This document shows, piece by piece, positions 30,328-41,235 of a stretch of DNA of 64,000 nucleotides. The notes below the pieces were generated by a model, which was given only the letters and a program-made list of their open reading frames with translations, did not search any database and had not been told where the DNA came from. Within the stretch, counting starts at the first letter, position 1. Each line of letters starts with the position of its first letter. The stretch covers positions 42,899,192-42,963,191 of the forward strand of contig NC_088644.1 in NCBI RefSeq assembly GCF_964019385.1, read 5' to 3'. The position numbers were made by a program, and so were the translations under genes. Source of the DNA: Sycon ciliatum. Its lineage: Eukaryota; Porifera; Calcarea; Leucosolenida; Sycettidae.

Positions 30328-30616
30328 CGGAGGATTAGCAAGACGAAATTCGCGTTCGCGTTCGCAAACATTTTTCAGTTCGCGAACTGGATTGCGAACT
30401 TTCGCATTTTTCGTTCGGAAAAGTAGTCGGAACACGAATCGTGGATTCGTGTCAGGGCAGTCATAAATTTACTACACTGTACTGCCTACATCGTGTCAAC
30501 GTCATACATGTGCGAATTCTGTTTGCTAATCCTTCTCATAACGCGAATTCCGTCACTGAGTTCGACTTTCTTTGGAGAGCGAACGCGAACGCGAATTTCG
30601 TCTTGCTAACCCTCCG
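30328..30616. mobile_element. 289-bp MITE, CGGAGGATTAGCAAGACG termini
   Basis: Inverted ends CGGAGGRTTAGCAAGACG followed by AAATTCGCGTTCGCGTTCGC, nearly perfect over 38 bp. Flanked by TATTA on both sides (30323-30327, 30617-30621). The CGGAG terminus is shared with the 995-bp element at 32926. Confidence 0.85.
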
Positions 30617-30626
30617 TATTATAAAA

Positions 30627-31663
30627 TTTAGGGTTCACGGCTTGCCACTAAAAGCACCCGTCACGTGCGCCTCCATTTTGGATTATGGACGCGCGCTACA
30701 GGCCGCGACAGCGCCTATCGAAGTAAAAAAATATCGACTCGAAGTCTAGCCGGAGAGCGTACTTTTTGAATTTTTCCTTGGCTTCAGTGGCTTCACTTCA
30801 CTCGGGCTTTGCATTTTTCTGACTGACCTGGACTTGATGATGGCGGCGGTGGCGGTCTTGGCGAAAGATCCAGTTCCATCTGAGACACTCTGTCGTCTTT
30901 TCTTATCTGCTGAGGTTCTGGCAAAGCGCAGCTGCATCGAACCCGACTAGATGTAGCTGCACGCATCCTTTGTTTGCCCTGCAAATCTCGATCTGTTGCT
31001 CTTCTTGCTGTTTGGCCGCTGATGCCATGGAAGAAAATATTCTTCCTGTAAAGAGGCCGAAACTGAGCTAGGGCACGTCAAGATATGTAGGGTATACAAA
31101 GAAAAAGAAATGTCGTGGTCGTTTCAGCAGCTCACGACAGCCAACACGCTCCATCGTCGGGATTGGAAGTATCCAGCACGGCTGTTCCGAGCGCTGCTGC
31201 TCTTGTTATTCTTCTTCAGAAATTCTCCACACCTTGTCGGCCAAAGTACGCGCGCGTGCACGGAAAATAGATGCGCTGAGCCGTTTCTTGTTCGATTTTG
31301 ACAAATAATGGCTTGTTGTTTTGCTCTCGACCTTGGCTATCCTTCTACCGTTCAGTATTTTACGGAAACGCAACGGCTCCCCCTGTTTTTTTAGCCGAAC
31401 TTTGGCCAAAGTTACTGGAAAACCCGGAACTCGTTTGAAAAAATACGAACGGTGGAAGTCTTGGAACGTCTTTCGTGCGTGTGGATTCAAAAATTCAGGC
31501 AGTTTGAGCCAACCGTAATGAATCCCGTAGAGTTGAAAGTGAGTGATATTGATGGGAAAATGCGATTTGAGCACTGATCGATTGTGTGGGACAGTATATG
31601 CACGCGCCTGTCACGTGCATGATGTAGCTGGCGACGCTAGCATGCCAATCCGTGAACCCTAAA
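30627..31663. mobile_element. 1.04-kb DNA transposon-like element, TTTAGGGTTCACGG termini
   Basis: The inverted ends TTTAGGGTTCACGG and CCGTGAACCCTAAA enclose two minus-strand ORF regions. The target duplication is uncertain. It abuts the CGGAGG MITE. The enclosed ORFs are not recognised, so I cannot assign a superfamily. Confidence 0.65.
31206..31571 (-). CDS. unrecognised ORF inside the TTTAGGG element
   Basis: About 121 codons, open from an upstream TGA near 31610 to TAA just below 31208. There is no ATG near the start; a possible 3' splice site (CGATCAG) sits at the start, so it could be a last exon. The product is basic (KVRLKKQGEPLRFRKI, KSNKKRLSASIFRARARTL) and fits a DNA-binding or transposon-encoded protein, but I recognise no family. 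Its enclosure by inverted repeats suggests it moves with the element. A chance ORF is possible. Confidence 0.3.
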   Translation of the reverse strand, partial: LKSHFPINITHFQLYGIHYGWLKLPEFLNPHARKTFQDFHRSYFFKRVPGFPVTLAKVRLKKQGEPLRFRKILNGRRIAKVESKTTSHYLSKSNKKRLSASIFRARARTLADKVWRISEEE

Positions 31664-32280
31664 ATTGCAATGAATAAGAATTAATGATAAAGTGCGAAGT
31701 CATTCTATGTCATCATGCATCCACTAGTACAACACAATCATCATCAAGGAACGATTGGTTGTCTCTAAGAACGTTGTCTTGTAATGGTCATCAGGTCTTA
31801 CTTTTCTTACTTAGTCTTTGTACATTCACTTGACACATCAATTTGTTTAATACCGTGTACCTTGCTATTCTTTGTTCAACACTCACTGATGTACTCCATT
31901 AAACTGATAATCATCACAAGAAAACTTGTGAAGTGTTTTCCCATACAAAACTGGCATAGCTAGCTGAGATGATAACGCGGGGAAAAGGAAAGTGTGAAGT
32001 ACTGTTGACGCGCATAGGACATGCATGCATGCAGCGTCAGGAATTTGGCGCGGAAAATCAATCACTATGAGTATGACTATCGATGCAGAAATAATGAGGC
32101 AGAATCAGTGTACTGTGTAGCTAGTGACAGTCTGTGTATTGTACTTCTTGTCCGAGCGCCATGAAGACCTGTAAACTACCCCCCCCCCCCATGTTATCAC
32201 CTCAGCTATGCCAGTTTTGTATGTGAAAACACGTACATAATAGCAGTTTGGTCTTGTATATTTTCATCATTCAACATCTA
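31664..32280. other. intergenic
   Basis: Nothing coding is recognised. Homopolymer C10 at about 32180-32189. Confidence 0.45.
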
Positions 32281-32297
32281 CCTTCACTGATGAGCTA

Positions 32298-32591
32298 CCG
32301 TAAAAGTCCGTAAATAAGTACGTATTTACTTTTGAATTTAGTGACCACACCCGTACTAACTTTCGGGCGGGTACTGACTTTCGGGCACGGACTAACTTTC
32401 GGACCTGACTTGTGTGTAGCGGAGAAGTCATTTTCATGTCGATGTACATGCTACGTGCTGCATGTGCGCATCGTAACGGTACTTATTTCGGGCAGTATGT
32501 TTATCGGGCTTGACTTGACTTCACCAGACAGAGCCAAAAGAATGAAGGGGGTATTTCTTTCGGGCAGGTACTTATTTACGGACTTTTACGG
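32298..32591. mobile_element. ~298-bp MITE with TA duplication, CCGTAAAAGTCCG termini
   Basis: A perfect 26-bp inverted terminus (TACCGTAAAAGTCCGTAAAT then AAGTAC, counting the TA) on both sides. The TA dinucleotide is duplicated (32296-32297, 32592-32593), as for Tc1/mariner. The interior repeats ACTAACTTTCGGGC-like words. It is inserted right after CACTGATGAGC, which looks like the first half of another hammerhead core. Confidence 0.85.
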
Positions 32592-32618
32592 TACTCAATC
32601 TGCGGACAGAACTGTTTC

Positions 32619-32670
32619 TTCCTTTGTGGACTGATGAGCTATGTATTAACGAAACAGCTGTCTGAAGGAA
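32619..32670 (+). ncRNA. hammerhead ribozyme core, best-formed example
   Basis: Stem I TTCCTT (32619-32624) pairs with AAGGAA (32665-32670) across an internal loop, with A32630-U32663 next to the core. CTGATGA is at 32631-32637. Stem II GCTA/TAAC has one mismatch. GAA is at 32651-32653. The palindromic stem III ACAGCTGT (32654-32661) is followed by C at the cleavage site, giving the canonical GUC. The short self-complementary stem III is typical of PLE and retrozyme hammerheads. The flanking DNA (to 32890) matches the PLE-like fragment at 8036-8430. Confidence 0.7.
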
Positions 32671-32925
32671 TATAAGTGCTTTTTTGGGAAATATCAACGG
32701 TTCGGTAGCGTGAAGATTTCGGTAAGCCAGTTTCTCAGATCCAAAAATTCATTTTGCACACTGTGTGGCATTGCATGGTTGAATTTTAGGTCGCGTTATA
32801 TTTATTAAAAAAATGTTGAGTATCACCTCCACCACTACACTGCGCTCTCAGACGACTAGACCCTCCTGCACACAACGGGATAAGTCGTTTCGCCTTTTGA
32901 AACACCTTTGGCAATTTTGACATTA

Positions 32926-33920
32926 CGGAGCATCAGCAAATCGAATTTTCGATTTGATCATTCGAATGGCAAAAAGAAAATCAGAGAGAAAATTCGAATG
33001 AAAAAGAGGTTCAGCATATGAAGCGCAGTCCAGTATTTTCGAATCGAGTTTTTTTTAGCTTGAGCAGTTGAGGACTGGGATTTTGAGATGTGCAATGGCT
33101 GCGTTTGTTGCAGAGCAAGTCGATTTGTTGGATTCGCTTCTCTTCCTTGAGTTCGCTGAAGGTCACCTGGACCAAACGGAGTTGCTGCTGTTTCTCATTG
33201 CCTTTGGGGATGACGCGAAGCGGCGGATGCTTCATCCGATTCAGGCTATTGCAGTATTGGCGATAGGATCTCTCTTGGAGACCCCTTGAAAAGGCGGATC
33301 TCGGCCGAGCTCCTCCGCTATCCCTTGCATATCAGGAGACCCGCGGACGAATAGCTGAGGGTGGGCCCTACACTGCCTCAGCAGAATGAGATCCATAGTA
33401 AGGTCGAACCTCAAATATTTGGCACACTTTGAGTTGCCCTCTCCCTGCGGGGAACTCATCATAGACGCAGATGCCGAGACAACGCCAGCAGGGCTACTGC
33501 AGTACTGGGAGCAGGAGGCATACCGGGGCTGGTAGTTGGTGACAAAGCCATGATTCCAGGATCCTTGAAATGAAACAAAAAGCACACTAGTCTTGACAAA
33601 ACTTTTCACTGTTCGAGAGAGAGGAAAGCGTCAAGAATTCCGGTTGGACTGTGCCTTGTGCACTGACATGTACAACTACGACTAGTAGTAGTAGTACTTC
33701 AGTCTTTAGTAAGAACTAGTAGCTACATGCGCAAGTATGAGTACTCGTAGTCGTAGTGCGCCGTGTACTAGAGGCAGCGCGGAGCATTCGAAAAGTATTC
33801 GAAAAGTATTTTCTGTTTGCGGGCATTTTTCAGTCGAACAAAGCCCTAGTTTCGACTGATTGAGTGCTTTTCGTCGCGATTCTCGAATTTCACTCGAATA
33901 TTCGATTTGCTGATGCTCCG
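32926..33920. mobile_element. 995-bp DNA transposon derivative, CGGAGCATCAGCAAATCG termini
   Basis: Inverted ends CGGAGCATCAGCAAATCG and CGATTTGCTGATGCTCCG, then TCGAA-rich subterminal sequence. The interior carries a minus-strand ORF with a Myb/SANT-like fragment (33241-33609) and a plus-strand ORF (33092-33289). Elements coding both a Myb-like protein and a transposase include PIF/Harbinger. The coding is incomplete, so this is a deletion derivative. The target duplication is unclear. Confidence 0.7.
33241..33492 (-). pseudogene. Myb/SANT-like DNA-binding fragment of a transposon
   Basis: The minus strand reads KCAKYLRFDLTMDLILLRQC, RAHPQLFVRGSPDMQGIAEE, then PPFQGVSKRD. The spacing of D-x-x-LLR, a tryptophan-replaced helix and IAEEL followed by VS-R-x resembles Myb-like domains of transposon-associated proteins in invertebrates. 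The helix residues after VSKRD run into unrelated sequence, so it is truncated. The family assignment rests on pattern memory only. Confidence 0.4.
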
Positions 33921-35460
33921 TACTGTAATTGGAACTTGTCCCTTTCATCAGCAGTTGGGCGCCTGGTGGATCGGTTGCAGTTGTGGATAGCAAAGCCCCG
34001 GATCGACTTGCAGCAACGTTCACAAATGGGACAGTGAGACACTGGGAGCACTGGCGGCTGTTGGCTTGCTGCTGGACTGGTTTATGTCGTTCCATAATGC
34101 ACTTGTGGCGGGCGATATCTTGCTGCCGAGGAAATGCACGCTGGCACACCTCGCAGACTATCTCCCGGGCAGGTTCTGAGCTGGTTGTATCGCTTGATAA
34201 GCTTGCCACCACTCATTCAGATCGTTCCTGCGCTGTGTCAAACCATGACTCGTCGGCGATGTTTATTCGTCGCAGGTCGACCCTAATTGTGTCTCGCCAT
34301 CGTTTCCGCGGGCCACATGCTGGACGTGGCGGCAGCAATGTGCCAAACAACAACATCCGCGGCATCCGCTCCTCAGGCATGCGTACCACGTGCCCAAGCC
34401 ATTCCAGTCTTCTCTGCATGAGGTGGTCGGGGATATCCAGTGGGTTTGCTGCATTTCATGTTTTTAGGATGGTGTCCTTGGCTATCTTCAAGTCCCACAC
34501 ATCCCTCTGTGCAACACTCAAGATAGAAAGAAGCGACCGGTAGTAGAAGGACGTGATCCGTTGCACATCACTTTGCAGCGGTACCCACGTCTCCGCACAA
34601 TAGAGCAGTACGGACAGAACACAGGCCTCGAAAACCAGACCCTTGGTGCGCAGAGAGAGATTGTGGTCATTGAACACAGCATGACGGAGCGCTCCAAATT
34701 ACCCCCACCAAAAGCACGGGAGGCAGATGAAACACGGGTCGATACATTTTTGTGAGATCGGCCAGAATCATGGATAACAGCACCCAGGTACCGGAACTCA
34801 CGCACACATTCCAATGTGCCATTCTTCACAGGAAGAGGACGTCGGTCATCATCCTTGATACCATAGCCCACAGCCATAAATTTGGTCTTGTCCAGATTGA
34901 CGGTCAGACCAAATGCAGACGAGACATCGATGAACATATCCAGAGCAAGAGCAGCAGCAGTACGGGTAGTGGCAAACAGTGCAGAGTCGTCAGCGAACTG
35001 GCAATCGTTGATGGTAGTCTGATTGTCATTTCGCTTTTCTCTTGAAATAAAGCGAGCCCCCAGGATTGTATGCCATCGGGACGCTAATACCATGCACAAG
35101 CTCGACCACTCTGGACCATCTCTGAAAAACAGCCCACATGAATATGTTGAATAAAACCGGTGCCATACAACAGCCCTGCCGCAAACCACTCTTCACTGCA
35201 ATCGGTTGAATGGGTGTTGACCCGATGGAGAGGGTAGCCGGCATGGAGGTGTGAAACGATTTGATGATATTTACGATGTTGCTAGGGACCCCTGCCTTCG
35301 CGAGAACCAGCCACATGCATTCACGGTTTACCGAGTCATACGCCTTACGTAAATCAACAAAGACAACGTATCCCGGGCAGCGATATTCATATAATTCCTC
35401 CAGGACTTGGCAAACTGCAAACACCATGTCTGTGCAGGATCGACCCTTACGAAAGCACAC
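33921..35460 (-). pseudogene. decayed APE-type LINE: reverse transcriptase and C-terminal zinc finger
   Basis: 5'-truncated at a (GT)n tract near 35500. RT motifs in order: RKGRSCTDMVF, motif A FVDLRKAYDSVNR, motif B GLRQGCCMAPVLFN, a frame change near 35030, motif C FADDSALFATT, and YLGAVIHDSG. After another frame change come the thumb (VLLYCAETWVPL), LEWLGHVVRMPEE, PRKRWRDTIRVDL, and a C-terminal C2H2 finger (CEVCQRAFPRQQDIARHKC). In-frame stops lie near 34455 and 34212. The catalytic motifs are present, but the frame is broken at least four times. Same architecture as the LINE at 60126. Confidence 0.85.
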
Positions 35461-35680
35461 ACACACCACACATGCACGCGCACGCGCACACGCACACATA
35501 CACTGTTGTGAACCCTCTGGTTCTCTAAAGTGTCAGGAACGAACGACCCCACACGGCACGAGGACAACTATTTATTCTCAACAATATATTTCACTTCCAT
35601 CGACTAATAACAATGAACAATGAATGAACAACTGAAACAACTGAAACCACCAGGTAGTTATAGCGTGAAATGACAGCGTA
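35461..35680. repeat. irregular (CA)n tract and flank
   Basis: CACACACCACACATGCACGCGCACGCGCACACGCACACATACAC-like DNA at 35456-35503, at the 5' truncation point of the LINE. Confidence 0.7.
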
Positions 35681-35867
35681 TACGAGAAAGGCATACACAT
35701 ACAACATACAACTACAGCGCACACAGCAAACCGCACATAGCGCATGTAGCGTATACTACGCTGTAAACATCAACGGTACGGCGGAGTCGGGATACAACTG
35801 CATTGAAACGAACACAATGTCACAAGCGAGAAGGCCTTTCACTCTCGAGAACTTGTGGTTTCACAAC

Positions 35868-36138
<271 letters not shown>

Positions 36139-36284
36139 TAGGTCGAGGAGTATGGAAAAGATGCTCAATTGGCTATTGAACTGCATTGTTGAACTGCCTT
36201 GTTGTGTGCATCTGTGTGTCTGCATGCCTGGGTGTGTATGTGTATGTGTCTATTAATGTTTGGCGGATGTGACTGGCTGTGCAG

Positions 36285-36415
36285 GCCCAAGGGCCGCATA
36301 ACTATGGAAGTGGCTGAGAGAGCACATTTCAAGACCCCAACGCCTCTAACTAAAGAACAGGTTACCATCTTGCAACAGAACTTGAAACGTGGGGCGCTTC
36401 ACGCGAGCAGGCAAG
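36285..36415 (+). CDS. probable internal exon A of an unidentified gene
   Basis: 3' splice site GGCTGTGCAG ends at 36284; 5' splice site CAAG/GTATGT starts at 36416. The 131-nt exon is open in one frame (PKGRITMEVAERAHFKTPTP, LTKEQVTILQQNLKRGALHA, SRQ), entered at the third codon base and left after the first. I recognise no family. The peptide has ordinary amino-acid composition and no repeats, unlike the surrounding DNA. Its exit phase matches exon B at 39420, so the two could be consecutive exons joined across a 3.0-kb intron that holds a repeat copy and a MITE. Confidence 0.55.
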
Positions 36416-36589
36416 GTATGTGCTAGCAGTGGCCATGATAGCAATCTTGTTGTTGTGTTGGGTTGTGCTCAGAACTGATGCGTGCGCTTGCGCTGCCATG
36501 CGTTACTAAACACAGGTTTCGGCATTCATGAAAACACAGCGGTTCAAGTGGTACGATGCCAATTGGAAGTTTATTTTATTTATTCCCGT

Positions 36590-37140
36590 AGCTATGCAAA
36601 AAGTAACGTCTGGCGCTAGCCAGGGTCCACACGGCTTTAATTCCGTGTTTGTTTGTTTGTTTGTTTGTTTGTGCCATGGGCATGCCTGGCGCTATCCCGT
36701 ACTTGTCCCGTACCATACCATCAAGGACAGCATCACGATATCGGCATGCCTGGCGCTATCCCGTACCGTACCATCAAGGACAGCATCGCGATATCGGCAT
36801 GCCTGGTGCTATCCCGTACCTGTCCCGTACCGTACCATCAAAGACAGATGGCCACGATATTCAAATAGGGCTTTCAAATGCAAGATCATAACGTGAAGCA
36901 ACTTGGAAGAATGAGCATGTATGCGAAGTGTATCGGGGAATGAATGCAGGGCGATATTGCGGGTTCGAATCCTAGGGTATGTCTTAAGGAGAAACGAATT
37001 GTTTTAGCATCCCTATGCTTTTTTTGCCTAGGTCATCAAGGTGGTAGACGGTGTCGCATTACCCTGGAATGCGAAGAGAAAGTTGACTCTCGCTAGGCAA
37101 AAAAGCATATTGTAGGGCCCTGAGCTTCCAAGCTCTCTCG
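36590..37140 (+). repeat. unclassified 550-bp interspersed repeat, copy 1
   Basis: It matches 40505-41010 in reverse orientation across its whole length. Shared landmarks are TAACGTCTGGCGCTAGCCAG, a (GTTT)n run, three GCATGCCTGGCGCTATC units, GGGTTCGAATCCTAGG, TTTTTTTGCCTAGGTCATCA, and the end GAGCTTCCAAGCTCTCTC. The GGTTCGAATCC phrase equals a tRNA B box, so a tRNA-derived SINE part is possible, but I find no matching A box at the right distance. Confidence 0.75.
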
Positions 37141-37495
37141 TTTGGAACTACTTTTGTTTTTGAAAACACACACCAGTGAAAGTGACTGGCATGTACGCTA
37201 GACCACTCGGCTTTCCTTGTCTGGCCCTCTCCAGTCCGATCACCTCCGTTTCCCTCCGCTTACCCCGCACCCTTCTGGGACTAGTATTCGTTAGTTGTTT
37301 GGAGTTAAGGTGTGTACATTCCAGAATCGGTTTTCTTGTTCCAATCAATCCTCGTCGGAAGCAACTGAAAAGTGTTGTTGGAATCCATTGGCCTCAGATA
37401 ATCTTACACGCTGACCTAAACACTACTTCAAGTAGGTGCATCACTGACCGAGGAGTCCTGTAGGTCAACAAATAATTATATTCGGCGCGTATTTA

Positions 37496-37715
37496 GGGGC
37501 CATCCGGCATTATCGATAATTTTCACGAAACGAAAAAGTATGACCCTTCCCCACCCACCCACCCCCTTCAACGAAAAATATACTGACTGGACAGCTAGAA
37601 TGGATTGATGTTTCAGCTATCAATCATTTTCCAAACGAAACTCTCCTCAACCCATCCACCCATAAACGAAACTTTTTTCTCTTCATGAAAAAGATCGATA
37701 ATTACGGACGGCCCC
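37496..37715. mobile_element. 220-bp Harbinger-type MITE (TTA duplication)
   Basis: Inverted ends GGGGCCATCCG and CGGACGGCCCC, then ATCGATAAT and TTTTCATGAAA-like subterminal words. Flanked by TTA on both sides (37493-37495, 37716-37718). No coding. Confidence 0.8.
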
Positions 37716-37854
37716 TTATTTAAAATAATCTTGTATACGCATGCATCTACGCAAGAACGCACCACCAGCCAATAAGGACATGTGAGATAAGCTGTATTTG
37801 TTTTCGGTTATTTTCGGCTTGGGCATTTTTGGCCAAATTTTCAGACTTACGGTA

Positions 37855-38060
37855 TCCGTCTCAATCGCAAAAGCCAGACGTGGCTAATCGGCCATGTCCT
37901 GCGGTTGGACGGAGACGTCCTAGCACACGTAGCAATGCAGGCCTACTTCAGCGTATGGGACCTGACGACTGGCTATAGAGGCTGACCGAGAACAGAACTG
38001 CCGACCATCCTACACAATGATCTGATGAGTATCGGGAGGTCGCTACTGGTGATAATGTAA
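37855..38060 (+). pseudogene. fragment of a LINE C-terminal domain
   Basis: The plus strand reads TWLIGHVLRLDGDVLAHVAM, then after a stop PRTELPTILHNDL. This follows the order GHVLRLG...RGRPRVTLP...LHTDL seen in the LINE at 13472. Both ends are lost, and there is a stop in place of the RGRPRT arginine region. Confidence 0.6.
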
Positions 38061-38680
38061 AGACGTGCTGCTTCTTGACAGCCGTGGACAGTCAACTCAC
38101 GTAAAACACGTCAAATTAATACTTAATACAAATTATTGTCTCCTCGCCGTGTGTTGAGTTTTTTTGAATTTTTGATGTAGAAGTTCACGGACGTAAGATT
38201 TTTACGTGAAACTTAACCTCTCTTCTAACTTCTGTGCGCGTACTGCTTCGGCCTTCATGAACCAGGAAAGCACAATCTTGAGCTGGAGGGTGGGCACCGA
38301 ACGTCCCACAAGGGCTCCACAAGACGTACTTTCACGAGCGACAAGGAGTGTGCACAGCAAGCTAACAACACTACACCATCACCGCATGACGACTGGCCAC
38401 TCAGGTCCGAACAACACGGCCAAGGACGAATTCACAATTCCAGCAATACACCGCGCAGGAATAAGTTGCTGCGGGTGTGACCTGTTTCCTTTCTCATCCA
38501 GGAATCCACTTGCTTTGCCGAACGCCACTGCATTGTCTTTCGGGGTGATAACCTCGGCAGTGGAAAGTGTATTTTTTATAGGGGGGTACTACGTCATTGG
38601 GGAGAACTTACTTACGGGGAAATACGGAAGTTTGTACTTGACAGTGAGCGTGCACTTGCACTACGTAGACATTGTATAGT
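38061..38680. other. intergenic or intronic, no gene recognised
   Basis: A 157-codon ORF at 38206-38679 has no recognisable motif. If exons A and B belong together, this is intron. Confidence 0.4.
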
Positions 38681-38682
38681 AG

Positions 38683-39090
38683 AGAGGTTCCGGGGTACGG
38701 TTTTCCGTGCCAAAATCCGTATGAGCGCTACGGATTTTTTCGAGGCGTACTTCATACGATTTTTTGGCACGGAGAATCCGTGTGGACTGGCTTTCATACG
38801 ACCCATGTTTCGTATGGAGATTTTGCGTCATCGAGTGCAGAAAGATTTTCGTGTACAGATTTGGTACGAGAAACATCAATTTTCCGCGGGAAGTTTTGAT
38901 TTCGGTACAAAGTTTCAAAATAAAAAGGCATAGCGCGGGAATATGACGTGTTTGCGATTGTAACCTAGGCAATGACGGCAAACACATAAGTTCCGTACTC
39001 CGGAACATTTCACTGCTCGAAAACGACGTTATAGAAAATCGATAGTGCCTCTACGGATTTTGACACGAAAAAGCGTACTCCGGAACCTCT
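38683..39090. mobile_element. 408-bp MITE, AGAGGTTCCGGRGTACG termini
   Basis: Inverted ends AGAGGTTCCGGGGTACG and CGTACTCCGGAACCTCT, then GTGCCAAAATCCGTA-like subterminal repeats. No clean target duplication. No coding. Confidence 0.75.
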
Positions 39091-39419
39091 GTAATAAGCA
39101 CGTAGTTGTGCTGTTGACATGCACCGTTGCGAAAACACCATACTCCAATTACCCGATCGGGTTGTCAGGAGCAAGCTGCTACCCGAATACCCGCTCAAAT
39201 CACGGGTAGCACGGGTACCCTGCTACTCGATGGCACCCTTAAAATTTTCATTGCCATGCAGGCAGGCATGCTTTGACTGCTGACTTACTGTTTCTTGATA
39301 TGATTCATAGCTGTACATGTAGGCATGCTTGGATCTATTCTTGAAACTGATTTTATTCCTCTTTCATACGTATTCATGTATATGGACTTTGCTTTTGTTC
39401 TCCTCTTCTCTGCTTTCAG

Positions 39420-39511
39420 GCTGGCGTTCGGTTCCCATCAAGGAATACACGAATGTGCTGAATCAGGCCTTCAACGGCAAGTGGGCAATGAAACGCTTGT
39501 CGTCAGAACCC
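39420..39511 (+). CDS. probable internal exon B of an unidentified gene
   Basis: A strong pyrimidine tract and 3' splice site (TTCTCCTCTTCTCTGCTTTCAG) end at 39419; 5' splice site CCC/GTACGT starts at 39512. The 92-nt exon begins with two bases that complete the codon left open by exon A (G+GC, glycine) and then reads WRSVPIKEYTNVLNQAFNGK, WAMKRLSSEP, leaving at a codon boundary. No family recognised. The splice sites are the best in the window. Whether later exons are those at 58.5-59.7 kb (phase 0) cannot be told from sequence alone. Confidence 0.6.
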
Positions 39512-40504
39512 GTACGTCTATGATCACGGATTTATTGACTTCTCTGAGTGCCAGTGCATGTACAGTACTGGCCTAAGAAATCCAACACCTCATAAATAGA
39601 TAGCATTGCCGGGCGCTACGCAGCCCTAGCACTACACACACTGGTCTGTGCAACTGAACGCAGCGCTACTTTATTCATGAGGTTGGCTTTCTCTGGCCAG
39701 CGCTGTAGTTTTTTGTCCGCGTCTTCGTGCAGTCTGTTTCCACCGATTCGTTGCCCGTCCCTTCCTCTCTCCACTTTGCAGTGACTTGATTTCTTCCTTT
39801 CTCACCCGTACCTCTCCTATCCGTGCAGTTTTGGAGTGGGCACTGCCCATTGCTTGAAATGTTCGTGACTCTGAATCAAACAATAAGAAGGGGACGAAAA
39901 AAGTGTTTTCGAGTTTCACGCATCCCGCGAATATTATTATTACTATTATAGATGCCCAATGGGCGAAATATTGGCATTAGGAAATCTATTCGATGCAGCT
40001 GAGAGCCTGTTATGTACGGTGTGCAATGGAGATATTTTCCGATGTGAAAATTATTATTATTAAGTGATGATCAGAAAACAGCAGTCACTCAGAATCACAT
40101 ACGTTTCAATGCGGAAGGGCCAGAGATCTGGCATAATTACAGTATGGTGCCACTGTTTTCGCAAAAATTGGCAAAAGGAGTAATAATATTTCCAGTAAAA
40201 CTCTCCCCCCCCCCCCCCACGGTGTGCACGGCAGACCAGGGTGGCCGTGACTTGGAGGTGCAGATAAGAGAGATAGGAGTGCACTTTCAGATGTTGCCCT
40301 CCCACTGCAATACTGTATAAGGTATATTTTTAGGTGCATTAATATTTCGGTGCCAGGGACCTGCCAGGTTTCCGGTGTAATGTAGAATTAGGTGACCAGC
40401 TTTCCCTTCATTTACCGTGCATCGTACTCTAGTGCCTTTAGGTGTAATTTAAATTTAGGTGCCTGGTTTCTCTACCGAAATCACCGAAATTAAAGTTGCA
40501 CCGA
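39512..40504. other. intron or intergenic, no gene recognised
   Basis: It contains small ATT/TTA runs near 39940 and 40055 and C14 at about 40206-40219. No coding segment stands out. Confidence 0.4.
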
Positions 40505-41010
40505 AAATGAGAGAGCTTGGAAGCTCAGGGCCCTCCACTACGCCTTTTTGCCTAGCTCATCATGCATGTTATTAGAACTGATGGAAATGTTTGTTTTTCC
40601 ATTGATTGGCTACATCAAACGTTCTCTTTGCATTCAAGGGTAATACGACACAGTCTACCACCTTGATGACCTAGGCAAAAAAAGCATAGGGATGTTTTTT
40701 CATTTCTCCTTTTTTTTTCAAGCCATAACCTAGGATTAGAACCGCACTATTGCCCTCCATGCATTCCCCCGAAACACTTCGCATACATACTGATTCTTCC
40801 AAGTTGCTTCCCGTTATGATCTTGCATTTGAAAGCCCTATTTGAATATTGTGGCCAGCTGTCTTTGATGGTACGGTACTGTACGGGACAGGTACTAGATA
40901 GCGCCAGGCATGCCGATGGCACAAACAAACAAACACGAAATTAAAGCTGTGTGGACCCTGGCTAGCGCCAGACGTTACTGAAGTAACGTCTTTTGCATAG
41001 CTACGGGAAT
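40505..41010 (-). repeat. unclassified 550-bp interspersed repeat, copy 2 (inverted)
   Basis: Reverse complement of 36590-37140 with indels. It carries one GGCATGCCTGGCGCTATC unit instead of three, and a decayed B-box phrase (GGTTCTAATCCTAGG). Confidence 0.75.
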
Positions 41011-41235
41011 AAGATGTTTTACGGTATAGCAAGGGTAAGCGTTGCACCCGTGAACCATGGCTTTGCTGGCTGGTACATGGCGGCGACGACTGGTGACTCC
41101 AAGAGTGCATAACCCTCAAGAATGTGCAACTGCCTGCACGTTCCCTACGTAGAGATGCTCTGCAGAGCTTCACTTCAAGCGGCATGTTTTGCACAGTTCA
41201 CGTTGCGCGTACAAACAGTGCAAAGCGATTACATG

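Noticed and set aside
36950..36975. tRNA gene suggested by GGGTTCGAATCCTAGG
   Set aside because: There is only a B box; no cloverleaf, anticodon arm or acceptor stem can be formed. It is part of an interspersed repeat.
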